From assembly GCA_963744255.1 (NCBI GenBank), contig CAVUSZ010000038.1, positions 1-64,000 on the forward strand: a DNA stretch of 64,000 nucleotides, read 5' to 3'. This document shows positions 9,217 through 17,922 of the stretch, piece after piece; position 1 is the first letter of the stretch, and every line of letters starts with the position of its first letter. The DNA is from DATEDA01 sp963744255. Lineage in GTDB: Bacteria > Pseudomonadota > Gammaproteobacteria > Burkholderiales > SG8-39. The translations under genes and the position numbers were made by a program. Under the pieces are notes generated by a model, which did no database searches, was not told the origin of the DNA, and saw only the letters and a program-made list of their open reading frames with translations.

Positions 9217-9485
9217 TCAGCACGATACGAGCGGGCGGCAGCCCCTCCGCCCCGCCCTTGGGCGGCGCCACCTTCGTGCGCCCCGAAACGGGAGGCGGGT
9301 TCAGTCCAGATCCGGAAGGTGCTCTCTCGCCAAAAGCAACCGAATAGAGCGCGCTTGTCCAGGCAGGTCACGGATCCTCGCCTCGTGACTGCCCGTCCTT
9401 GCCGCGGGAAGGCCTACAGTTCCTGTTGCGGGAGGCGCTTATGGCATAATATGCCAATCGCCATCGCAGCCACCGTGGAGTGCAC

Positions 9486-9788
9486 ATGCCGACGCGCAAT
9501 GTCGTCCTCACCGACTATCAGGCGGAGCTGGTCGAGCGGCTCGTTGCTTCCGGGCGTTACCAGAACGCGAGCGAGTGCTGCGCGAAGGACTGCGGTTGCT
9601 CGAGAGCCGGGAGGTCGAGGAGAAGGTCCGTCTCAGGGCGTTGCGCGAAGCCGCGCGTGTCGGCGTCGCCGACATCGACGCAGGGACGATTTCGCAGCTT
9701 CGAGTCGCCCGCCGCGCTCAAACGCCATCTTGCCTCAGTCGCTGACAGAACCATCGCCGAGAAAAGCCCCAGAACACGCTCCCGGTGA
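9486..9788 (+). CDS. parD: ParD-type antitoxin (two homopolymer frameshifts)
   Basis: 100 residues. ATG 9486 follows GGAG at 9477-9480. The N-terminus MPTRNVVLTDYQAELVERLV and SGRYQNASE form the ribbon-helix-helix DNA-binding part. Between about 9573 and 9682 the correct reading is one frame over (VLREGLRLLESREVEEKV and onward), then it returns for GRFRSFESP. Restoring one G after GA at about 9573 and removing one G from GGG near 9682 repairs both. It should neutralise the ParE toxin that starts 23 bp downstream and repress the operon. Confidence 0.85.
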   Translation: MPTRNVVLTDYQAELVERLVASGRYQNASECCAKDCGCSRAGRSRRRSVSGRCAKPRVSASPTSTQGRFRSFESPAALKRHLASVADRTIAEKSPRTRSR

Positions 9789-9811
9789 CGGCGGGGACGC
9801 GTCCTTGACCA

Positions 9812-10149
9812 GTGCGCCTCACGGCAGCCGCCGAGGCTGATTTCCAGGACATCGTGCGCTGGACGCTGGAACACTTCGGCGAGGCGCAAGCGCGCGTCTA
9901 TGCCGAGACGCTGTCCACGGCGGTGGAGGCGCTCGCCGGCGGTCCGACGGTCATCGGCGCGAAAACCCGCACCGACATCGCCAAGGGACTGTACACGCTG
10001 CATGTCGCTCGCCAGGGCCGCAAAGGGCGTCATTTCGTGCTGTTCCGGGTCGGCCACGATCAGGGACGCGAGGTGATCGAGGTGCTCGACTGCTCCATGA
10101 TGCGATGGACCTGCCGCGCCATCTGCCGCCCCTGGACGAGACCGAATGA
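9812..10149 (+). CDS. parE: ParE/RelE-superfamily toxin (C-terminal frameshift)
   Basis: GTG start. VRLTAAAEADFQDIVRW, then TLEHFGEAQARVYAETL, and GLYTLHVARQGRKGRHFVLF are the ParE fold with its conserved basic strand. After EVIEVL the frame must move by one (a C lost near 10083) to read LLHDAMDLPRHLPPLDETE and stop at 10149; otherwise the tail is nonsense. ParE proteins inhibit gyrase and kill when the antitoxin is lost. Forms a two-gene module with parD. Confidence 0.85.
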
Positions 10150-10184
10150 AGCACCCGGATGTCCCGGCGGCAGGAATGTGGGCG

Positions 10185-11603
10185 CTACACGCGTTTCACG
10201 CGGCTCCAGAAACTTGTCTTGCGTCCATGCTTGGCCTGGAGGTGTCGTTCAAGCTCGTCGTGCGTGGATAGCGCACCGTAGTCGCCGATCCTCAGCGCAA
10301 GTGAGCGGAGCTTCGCCAGGTAACGCGCCCCGTGGGCGTACGCCTGGACATAGGCCCGTGCGAGGATCGCATCCAGGAGCGCCCGATAGCAGGCGACAGC
10401 GCCCGACAGAGCCGTCCCCTTGATTCGAGCGTCTCGGCAATCGGCAGCAGGTGGTAGTAGCTTTCGCCTCGAATCGACGCTCGGCGATCGACCAGCAATC
10501 GCTCGGCGCCACGATCGTCCTCGATCGCGAGCAACAGGTGCGCGGCGCCGATCACATAGTCCGTAGCCTGCGCCCGATCCGCGCGCCTCGGCGTTTGCCG
10601 TTTCCCACTCCGGAGGCGAGTAAACATGCGCGGTACGCGAAAAGTCCTCCGCGGATCCCGTGGCCGTGAATAGTCGCCTGCGAGTATCGGTGAGCCGCTC
10701 GGCGTCCCCGAGGGCTTCGTAGGCCCGGGCGAAACCGCTGACGCTGGTCCTCGTGAAACGCCCATTGCCCGTCGAGCCACCCGCAGCGCCTCCTGCGCGC
10801 GGCCGAAGCGCAGATAGCGATCGGCGAATTGCGCCTTTTGCAGCGGATTCGGGTCCGGGCTATACGACAGGACGGCCTTGGTCGACAAGTCCGCGGATCC
10901 TGAAGCACATCGGCCAGCAGGCATGGCCGCGCTTGCGGCGTATCGACTATAGTCGGCCGTGTCGTGATTCGTTTCCCTCGCTGCATCGCGAGGTACAGAT
11001 CGCCCTCGAACCGCCCTGCGAGCACGGCGCAGCGCCGGCTGATCGAACAGGCTATCCGAACAGCGGAGCAATTCATCCCGGGCACCGTACTGGTCAGCCC
11101 TTACCAGGGCATGTACACGTGTTCCACCCAGTCGATCTCGGCTCGCTGGGTGCGCCTTCGCGGCCTTGAGCCAGAGCCGGCAGCCCGCGCGGCATTCGGA
11201 CATCGTCAATCGCGCCGTTCGAGTCGTCAGCATGATCGAAGAAGATGTGATCCGCCTCGAGGTACGCCTCGACGAGCTCTGTGCGCCCGCGCAGGATCAA
11301 TGGGCAGAAGTTCGCGCTCGATTTCGTCGAGCCAGACCTTGAGGCCTCGCCCGAAGGCGCCCGCTTCGCGCCAGCCAAAGAAGCGCGTGGCGCGCCTCCA
11401 CCCCTGGAGTCGCTGACGGAAACTGGCGGCGAGCTTCGCGGGGCTGGACGCAGCTGGCGCCGGGCAAGCCGCTCTCGGTCCGCAGGGACCGTTCCGGTGG
11501 GGTCCTCGAGCAGGTAACGAGCTCGGCGCGCGCGAGCGGTCGAGAAACTCTCGCGTTGCGCAGCCTCCCCGTCTGGCGACAACGCCGTTTCCTTCTTTGC
11601 CAT
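10185..11603 (-). pseudogene. DUF6880-family protein, heavily frameshifted
   Basis: Read from MAKKETALSPDG at 11603 to the end GRKTSFWSRVKRV. Blocks typical of DUF6880 are spread over all three frames: RATRFFGWREAGAFGRGL and ERELLPIDPARA, ADHIFFDHADDSNGAIDDV, DRYLRFGRAQEALR, IGAAHLLLAIEDDRGAERLL, SYYHLLPIAETLESRG, and YGALSTHDELERHLQAKHG at the C-terminus. About ten shifts are needed in 1.4 kb, far denser than elsewhere, so true decay is possible besides sequence error. Function unknown. It is divergent from the IS-split small gene at 11672. Confidence 0.7.
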
Positions 11604-11937
11604 AATGCTTGACCGATCGGCTTCTAGTGTCGAACGGAATCGTATCAGCAGGCAATTGCAGGAAGCTGCCGGTGGGCGACACCTGGATCACCGATCTCAC
11701 CCACTTCCTGGACGAGACGGGCTCGATTGCAGACATGCCACGCCCGGCGCGATTGCTTGCCGAGTTCCTCGCGCGGATCGTCATGAGCGCGACGCTTGCC
11801 GCTGCAGGCCGCGGCGATCGAGGCCGTCCATCCTGTCGGAGACGTCCGAACAGGAAGCCCTGCCCTGGCAAGATCGAGAATTTCATCGACGCCGACAGCG
11901 GCGTCATCCGCTGGGAATGCCCGAGCTGCGGTGATAA

Positions 11938-13251
11938 GGAAGCGCGTGAAAATAACTTGATCAATTCTGTTTCTTGACCTTTAATGAGGGTATGCAGGAT
12001 GCAGCTGCGCTTCGCCAGATCAAATCGCGGTATCGAGCACTTGCGCCGCTGATGGATGAGCGCATGCGCCGGCAATGGGCGGCGACGGAAGCGCAGACCT
12101 ACGGGCGAGGTGGGGTGAGCGCGGTGAGCGGCGCGACGGGGATGTCGCGCAATACCATCCGCAAGGGACTGGTCGAGCTGGCGGCGCGCAAGAAGAATCC
12201 GCGGGCGCCGGTGGCTGCGCGGATCCGCAAGCAAGGCGGCGGGCGCAAGCGGCTGACCGAAACGGATCCTGGGTTGGCGCAGGCGCTGGACCGATTGATC
12301 GAACCGAACACGCGGGGCGATCCGATGTCGCCGTTGCGCTGGACGTGCAAGAGCACGATGAATCTGGCCGCAAGCGCTGACGCGCCAGCGGGCATCCGGT
12401 GGGCGCCTGGACGGTCGGGGCGATGCTCAAGCAGGCCGGCTACAGCCTGCAGAGCAACCGCAAGACCAAGGAAGGCGGTTCGCATCCGGACCGCAATGCG
12501 CAGTTCGAGTATATCAACGGCTCGGTCGAGCGATTTCAGCAGCGCGGCCAGCCGGTGATCTCGGTGGATACCAAGAAGAAGGAGCTGGTCGGCCCGTTCA
12601 AGAATGGTGGGCGGGAGTGGCAGCCCAAGGGCGAGCCCGAAGAAGTGGTGATCCACGACTTCGTGGACGAGCAACTGGGCAAGGTCATTCCGTACGGGGT
12701 CTTCGACCTGAGTCTGAACGAGGGCTGGGTGAGCGTGGGCATCGATCACGACACGGCGCAGTTCGCGGTCCAGGCCATCGGCCGATGGTGGCAGAAGATG
12801 GGGGCGAAACGCTATCCCCGAGCCCGCGAACTGCTGATCACCGCCGATGGGGGCGGCAGCAATGGCAGCCGCTGTCGCCTGTGGAAGGTGGCGCTGCAGG
12901 ATCTGGCGACGCGCCTGGGGTTCCCTGTTCATGTGCGCCATTTCCCGCCCGGCACCAGCAAATGGAACAAGATCGAGCATCGCATGTTCAGCCACATCAC
13001 CGAAAACTGGCGCGGTCGCCCGTTGGTGAGCCACGAGGTCATCATCAACCTGATCGCGAACACCAGGACTCGTGCTGGACTGCGCATTCGCGCCGAGCTG
13101 GACTCGGGAAAATATCCGACCGGAATCAAAGTGCCCGACGCGCAGACTCAACGCGCTGAATCTCAAGCATGCCGAGTTTCATGGCGATTGGAACTACGCG
13201 ATCCTTCCGCGGCGGAAGAAAATAATGCTCAAGTTATTTTCACGCGACTCC
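11938..13251 (+). mobile_element. ISAzo13-family insertion sequence, 1314 bp
   Basis: The ends are 23-bp imperfect inverted repeats with two mismatches. The left end begins GGAAGCGCGTGAAAATAAC; the complement of the right end begins GGAGTCGCGTGAAAATAAC, and both continue TTGA. TAA flanks both sides (11935-11937 and 13252-13254), as a target duplication. It carries one transposase gene filling most of its length, and the disrupted host gene can be rejoined across it exactly, which fixes the boundaries. Confidence 0.9.
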
Positions 13252-13254
13252 TAA
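11992..13254 (+). CDS. ISAzo13-family transposase (frameshifted)
   Basis: DDE transposase of about 420 codons. ATG 11992 follows GAGGG. The N-terminal helix-turn-helix part includes RRQWAATEAQTYGRGGVSAV and GMSRNTIRKGL; next come RGDPMSPLRWTCKST and, after a shift near 12365, YSLQSNRKTKEG and ISVDTKKKELVGPFKNGGRE, the family signature with a catalytic Asp. TADGGGSNGSRCRLWKVALQ and PPGTSKWNKIEHRMFSHITE complete the DDE set. A second shift near 13140 leads to the end HGDWNYAILPRRKK. The last in-frame stop TAA is the target duplication itself; one A fewer at 13219-13222 would give an internal stop after RRKK. Confidence 0.9.
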
Positions 13255-13519
13255 CGGTCAGATTTCCGGCTGGCGAGGAACGCTCTGAGACTGCACTCGC
13301 ACTCTAGCCGTGCAACATTGAGTGGGGCACCGAAGAAGACGAGTGTGCGAGGTGTCACTAGCGTCGCCTCCCCTCTGAGGACCGTGCGGAAACGCGTAGT
13401 GAGCCGCTGCACGCGTACCCGGCGGGCGATTTGGATGCCGTTGCGAGAGAACGCCGGACTGGAGTTTGACCTGAAGCGGCCTAGGCGTTCATGAACGCAA
13501 TCAGCTTCTGCGTTCCGAA

Positions 13520-14238
13520 GAGAGCATGCCAGCGCGTAGTTCTCGATCGCCCCCAGCGGCTGGGTGATCTCGTGGGCGAGCGCAACCGACATCTCCCCCG
13601 CCGTGTGCACCCGCACTAGATGCGCCAGGCGCTCGCGACTGTGCGCCTCGACCTCCGCGGGCTGCTTCCGGCGCTCGACGATTGGCCCGCGTGCAGGCTC
13701 GCGAACACCCGGCGAGCAGACTCACCCCGGGGACGAGGCCCTCGTGCCACGTGCGGTCCTCGTGCGTGCTCGCGAGAAAAAGCGCCCCGGCGACCGTGCG
13801 GGAGACGAGGAACGGCACGGCCAGCATCGAGCGTAGCCCGAGCTCGGCCAGCATCGGCAGGTCGGCGACCGCTTCCGGGGGGAGGTCGGTGTCCCGCGTG
13901 AAGCGGACAACCGAGCCGCGGATCAACCGGGCGCTGACCCACGGCAGGTCGGGTGCGACGGACGGCGCAGGCAGTTCCGCAGCCTGCCAATGGTGCGTTC
14001 TGCGGAACTCGTCGCGATCGGGAACCCGCTCCCACAAGCTTGCCTGCTCCAACCCGAGGAACGCACCGATGTCCTGGAGCCCCGCTCGATCGCGCGCGCC
14101 TCGTCGTCCGGGCGCGCGAGGAGCAGCGACGCGAGGATGCCGGACGCGAGGCGTTCGAAGCCGATCGCCTGGTCGAGCTCTTCTTGCGCGCGTTTACGGG
14201 CGAGGGCATGCCGAAGATCTGCGCCGCTGAGCGGTCAA
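13520..14238 (-). pseudogene. Sensor histidine kinase remnant (GAF + HisKA, truncated)
   Basis: Readable in pieces: ARKRAQEELDQAIGFERLAS at the start, GAF-domain text FLGLEQASLWERVPDRDEF and LAELGLRSMLAVPFLVSR, a coiled linker, then GEMSVALAHEITQPLGAIEN, whose His is the HisKA phospho-acceptor. The N-terminus is cut at about 14238 by direct repeat A (in-frame TGA immediately outside), and no dimerisation tail or ATPase domain follows. The 230 bp between here and the IS-split gene (13289-13519) hold nothing I recognise. Confidence 0.7.
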
Positions 14239-14326
14239 TCGATCAATCGACCGGGTCGGCTCGCAAATCGTTGCGGTTTACGGGGATCATCGGACAGTGA
14301 TCGGGCCTAAGGCAGCTCGAGTTCAC
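14229..14326. repeat. ~100-bp direct repeat, copy A
   Basis: Begins GAGCGGTCAATCG and contains CGCAAATCGTTGCGGTTTA and CAGTGATCGGGCC. About 80-85 percent identical by eye to copy B at 16157-16254, in the same orientation. It truncates the histidine-kinase remnant on its left. It may be the end of an insertion element that I cannot name. Confidence 0.7.
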
Positions 14327-14426
14327 GCGGATGCTCCTACCGGGAGAATGCAAGCCGAGCGCGATCCCCGGGTCAGCGACGCAGCCGGATGGCATCTGGG
14401 CGCTGGGTGGCAATCTGGGGTGGCGA

Positions 14427-14930
14427 TCAGGCCGCCTGAAACAGCGGCGGTGCCCGCGCCGGTGAGCGCGGCGGGGCGCGAGCGGGCAAGTTTAGATGGG
14501 TGAGGATTCCGACAATCACCGCGGGATCCATCGATGGCGGCATAGGATCTTCAGGTTTGCCGCCGCAGTGTGGACAGTGTTCAATGTCGATCTCGAAGAG
14601 GCGCTTGAGCAGACGCGCCCAACTCATGCGGCTTGGCGTCGCGCCGTGCGCAGTGTGAGCTCGTTCATGGGCGTTGATGGGCTCGCGTGGGACGATCTCG
14701 GCCGGTACCTTGGCGTGGGGAGCGGGCACCCCGTGGAAACGAACCAGATGTAGGCGCGGAGGCGGCACCAAGGCGGCCAGTCGCTGCATGACCTCCAGCG
14801 GCGACATCACGACGTGGGTGGTGCCATCCTTGTACGGACTCTTCAGTCGCAGCACGACATCACGAACGCGCCATACCAGAGCGGGATCTTCCCGTAAAGC
14901 TAGGCTGCATCGGGACGCCGCAACGCTTGC
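14427..14930 (-). pseudogene. IS91-family transposase, C-terminal fragment
   Basis: The frame reads VVLRLKSPYKDGTTHVVMS, then RLAALVPPPRLHLVRFHGV, SWARLLKRLFEIDIEHCPHC with CGG, and LNLPARAPPRSPARAPPLFQ before the stop at 14427. This is the C-terminal part of an IS91-type Y2 rolling-circle transposase. The CPHCGG zinc motif belongs to this region. The catalytic Tyr-containing part is absent, so the element is dead. It lies between repeat A and the ion channel gene, reading leftward. Confidence 0.8.
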
Positions 14931-14980
14931 GGCAGGCAGGAAAGACGTAGGGCCCTTCGGACAATGGCGAACGCCACGCT

Positions 14981-15666
14981 CTACGCTGCGGCATCCTCTC
15001 CGCGCGGCGGGTAGACGCCCGCCAGCCGCGCGATCAGGATCGCCAGAAACAGCGCGCCAATGAGCTGCTCGAGCACGCACAGCCCGCGCGCGTACCGGAG
15101 CAGCGGTACGATGTCGCCGAAGCCGGTGCTCGTCAGCACGGTGAAGCTGAAGTAGAGCAGGTCGCCGAGCGCCGGCGAGCCGACCGCACCGCCGAGCGCG
15201 AACGAGCCCGGATGGAGATAGTTGGCGATCGCGTAGAGAGTAGGCCCACAGCACGCCGAGCATGAGGTACGCGGCCGCGGCGCCATAGAGCTTGTCGCTG
15301 GTCATCACGTCGCGCTGGAAGACGAAGCGCAGCAGATAACCGATCGTCGCTACGTATAACATGGCGCCGAACGCCCACGATCGCAGGAGGTAGTCCGGCG
15401 TCGCCTCGTCGATCGCGAGCATCTGGAAGACCAACGCTGGCGCAGCGAGAAGAAGGGCGATGACGAACGACAGCCGCGTCCGCCCGACCGCGGCGACCGC
15501 GGCGACCACGACGAGGAGATTCGCCGCGTTGATCAGGATCCGTCCCGCGCGGCGTCGGCTCGAGAAGCAGCACTACCATGATGAGCCCCAGCACTGCGGC
15601 GAAGAGATAGAAGCAGCGCTGGAAAAACACCTGCCCGATGGTCGCGCGCGCCCGGTCGATCGCCAT
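14981..15666 (-). CDS. Two-TM-pore potassium channel-like protein (two frameshifts)
   Basis: Starts MAIDRARATIGQVFFQ, followed by a membrane segment FAAVLGLIMVVLLLEP. After a shift near 15540 it reads VVVAAVAAVGRTRLSFVIAL and further hydrophobic helices, and after a second shift near 15245 YAIANYLHPGSFAL and TVLTSTGFGDIVPLLRYARG. TGFGD is the selectivity filter of the Ion_trans_2 pore loop. About six membrane segments in total, inner membrane. Both shifts look like single-base errors. It is the one nearly whole gene between the two direct repeats. Confidence 0.75.
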
Positions 15667-15782
15667 GCCACCCCACGCGGTAACCGCCGCGGATCTTAGA
15701 ACGCGCGTGGAACTTGCGCGCGACCGCCGCCGGAAGGGTGCGAGGCCCTTCATGCAGCGTCCGGCCGTGTAGCATTCCGGCC

Positions 15783-16152
15783 GCATCGGGATAGGGGCCG
15801 ATCATCGCTGATCGGGCCCCTCCCACACCACCCGGCATGCGGGTCCGCACCGGGCGGTTCGAGAAGTTGAGGTCAGGAGAAACCGGGACTCCGAGACGGT
15901 CGAAGTAGGCCACCGGCAGCACGCGGTTCAGGCCGAGGAGGCTGTTGTGCCACCAGCGATGCGCGTTGCCCGCGATCCGCGCAGCCAGGTCCGCGCTGGC
16001 ACCCAGCGCGCGCAGTTCACGGAACATCGTCGGCCCGCTGCGCCACTGCTTCAGCCGCACGGCGCGCAACCGGTGACGCAGCCATTCGTCGAGTTCACGA
16101 ATGACCCGGGGGGTCTGCGCCAGCCGGAAGTACGCCCTCCAGCCGGGCACAT
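15783..16152 (-). pseudogene. Group II intron remnant: maturase C-terminus, domain V and 3' end
   Basis: The protein part reads PGWRAYFRLAQTPRVIRELD, then EWLRHRLRAVRLKQWRSGPT and RWWHNSLLGLNRVLPVAYFD, the maturase/DNA-binding end of bacterial group II intron reverse transcriptases. Just after it, the RNA has a domain V-like hairpin around the segment starting GAACCGCCCGGTGCGG (minus strand) and an end near CCTATCCCGAT at about 15783. The reverse transcriptase domain and the 5' half are missing, cut at repeat B. Confidence 0.75.
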
Positions 16153-16156
16153 AGTC

Positions 16157-16254
16157 GAGCGGTCAATCGGTCAATCGTACCGGGGTAGGCGCGCAAATCG
16201 TTGCGCTTTGGCGGAGATGATCGGACTGTGATCGGGCCCAAGGCAGCTGGAGTT
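16157..16254. repeat. ~100-bp direct repeat, copy B
   Basis: Begins GAGCGGTCAATCG, then GCGCAAATCGTTGCGCTTT and CTGTGATCGGGCC; same orientation as copy A (14229-14326), 1.93 kb apart. It separates the group II intron remnant from an ATP-grasp remnant and truncates both. Confidence 0.7.
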
Positions 16255-16257
16255 CAG

Positions 16258-16450
16258 GCCGCTGCGGAGCATAGGAAGAGCCGCATCATCATCTTGCGGT
16301 TCTCGAGCATGTAGACGACACGCTCGACGGCACCCGCAGGTTGTCCTCGAGGACATAGAACTCGCCCTCTCCCGCGCGCACGACGTCGACGCCGGCGATG
16401 TGCGCGTAGGTGTCGCCCGGAGAACATAGAGCTTCGAGAACGACGCTCAT
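16258..16450 (-). pseudogene. Circularly permuted ATP-grasp protein fragment
   Basis: The minus strand reads HIAGVDVVRAGEGEFYVLED, then NLRVPS and, after a shift, YMLENRKMMMRLF. This matches the internal GxFYVLEDNxRxPSGVSYMLENR block of circularly permuted type 2 ATP-grasp proteins, usually ~480 residues and paired with alpha-E and transglutaminase-like proteins. Only about 60 residues remain, stopping at repeat B. The following 120 bp up to the PrsW gene show nothing further. Confidence 0.65.
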
Positions 16451-16567
16451 GGGGCCGTGCGCCCGCTCACGCCGCGAGTTGCTCCACGGTGCCTCAGCAG
16501 CGCGAGACGTGTCCGTCGCCGATCGCGTGCGCCGGCGGCTGGATCGTGACGGTATCCGACGCGAGCC

Positions 16568-17803
16568 TTAGCCGGCGCCCGTCAACCGCCCGATCTGCTC
16601 GCGCCACCGCGCGACCAAGCGATCGTCCTCCGGGTCGCGGCCCTCGTCCCGGACGCGCCGTTTGCGGAACGCGAGCTCGTGCTGCGCGTTCACCATCGCC
16701 GCCGACGCGCGCGGATACCGCGGATCGATCCGGCGGGTGCGGAACATGCGGTCGGCGGCGATCTCGTCGTACTCCTGCGGGCTCACGGTCCGCCCGACCT
16801 CGGCCGCGAGCTCTTCGCGGATCACGCGGCGCTCCCAGACGCCGCTCCGCCACAGCGCGACCGCGAGAATGATCACGAACGGCAGGAACACGGTGAGCTC
16901 GAACAGGCTGCCGTACAGGAACGCCTGGAAGAAGCCGAGACTGGGTTCCGCGGAGTCGTCCACGGGCGGCGGCTCGCCGGCGGCCGCCGCCGCGATCGCG
17001 AAGAAGAGCGGCAGCGCGTTGTTGAGCGCGTGCGCGGCAACGGCGAGCGCCAGGCCGCCGATCGGCGCGAGGACGCGCAGCCAGCGGCGGCGTGTCTGCA
17101 GGGCGAGCCCGAGCGAGGCGCCGAAGAGCGCGGTAAAGAGGGCGTGTCCGCCGAACCCGAACAGCGCATAACGCCAGCCGAGCTGCATTCCCCACGGCGC
17201 CACGCCGGTCTCGGCATAGCCCTGCGCGACGTAGATCGGCGCCTCGAACCACGTGAAGCCGACGCCGACGAGCGCCCCGTAGACGATCCCGTCGCGCATG
17301 TTGTCGAACTCGTCGCGCAGCAGCCAGAAGATCACGAGCACGCCGAGCGCCTTGGTGGCCTCCTCGATGATCGGCGCCGAGATCGGCGCCGAGAGCATTC
17401 CCACCGCGTCGGGCCCGAGCACTTCCCTGACCACGGGGTTAGCCGTCACCCAGGCATCCACCAGCTGCGCGAAGGCAGTGTTGAACGGCAGCGCGAGCCC
17501 GGTCGCGATCAAGCCGCCCCAGAAGAACGCGGCAGCGAAGAGCCACGGCGTCTCGCGCTCGCGCCGGTCGAGGTACCACAGGATCCGGAGCGGCACGAGC
17601 GCGAGCAGGCTGGAGAGGAGCAGGGCGCGGAGGAACACGCTCGCGACGTCCGGGCGCATGCCGCCGATCAGGCTGAGCTGGACGAGCGCCGCGAAGCCGA
17701 GCAGGATCGTGAGCACCACGCAGAGCGCGATGCACGGCCGGCGTCGCCGCAGCGGCGAGCCGAGAGAGAGCGGATCGTAGTCGCGATGCGCGAGCAGCAT
17801 CAT
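16568..17803 (-). CDS. PrsW-family intramembrane metalloprotease
   Basis: 411 residues; ATG 17803 or the next codon ATG 17800. At least eight membrane segments. The PrsW catalytic signature is present: IIEEATKALG near residue 145 (Glu-Glu), FTWFEAPIYV, a glycine-rich segment GFGGHALFTALFG with a conserved His, and AAHALNNALP near residue 257. The last ~100 residues are charged and cytoplasmic. PrsW proteases cut membrane anti-sigma factors in firmicutes; the substrate in proteobacteria is unknown. Divergent from the amidase. Confidence 0.85.
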   Translation of the reverse strand: MMLLAHRDYDPLSLGSPLRRRRPCIALCVVLTILLGFAALVQLSLIGGMRPDVASVFLRALLLSSLLALVPLRILWYLDRRERETPWLFAAAFFWGGLIATGLALPFNTAFAQLVDAWVTANPVVREVLGPDAVGMLSAPISAPIIEEATKALGVLVIFWLLRDEFDNMRDGIVYGALVGVGFTWFEAPIYVAQGYAETGVAPWGMQLGWRYALFGFGGHALFTALFGASLGLALQTRRRWLRVLAPIGGLALAVAAHALNNALPLFFAIAAAAAGEPPPVDDSAEPSLGFFQAFLYGSLFELTVFLPFVIILAVALWRSGVWERRVIREELAAEVGRTVSPQEYDEIAADRMFRTRRIDPRYPRASAAMVNAQHELAFRKRRVRDEGRDPEDDRLVARWREQIGRLTGAG

Positions 17804-17922
17804 GGTCCTCCATGCGGCCGTGCCCGAAGCGGGGCGGCGATCGCGACATTCTCCGCGCGCCCTGCCCCGGCTGCAGCCCTTCCGGCTAAACTCCGCCGCC
17901 GATGCACCGGGAAGGACCCGTC

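Larger units (their letters stand above)
11672..13288 (+). pseudogene. Conserved small protein gene split by the ISAzo13-family insertion
   Basis: The left part, from GTG 11672 (CAGGAAG upstream), reads DTWITDLTHFLDETGSIADM, then PSCRRRPNRKPCPGKIENF and VIRWECPSCGD, where the IS begins. On the other side of the element the frame resumes NGQISGWRGTL before a TGA at 13286. Joining GGTGAT at the left to AACGGTCAG at the right gives an uninterrupted GDNGQISGWRGTL, the usual C-terminus of this uncharacterised, Cys-rich (possibly zinc-binding) family. The gene is therefore a clear insertional knockout; the TGA may be TGG in the original. Confidence 0.8.

Noticed and set aside
9217..9485. A gene between the aldo/keto reductase and parD
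   Set aside because: Short frames only, without ribosome binding sites or motifs; treated as intergenic.
13420..13530. Short reading ending GTQKLIAFMNA on the minus strand near the kinase remnant
   Set aside because: Too short to assign; could be the tail of an unknown gene, but nothing upstream supports it.
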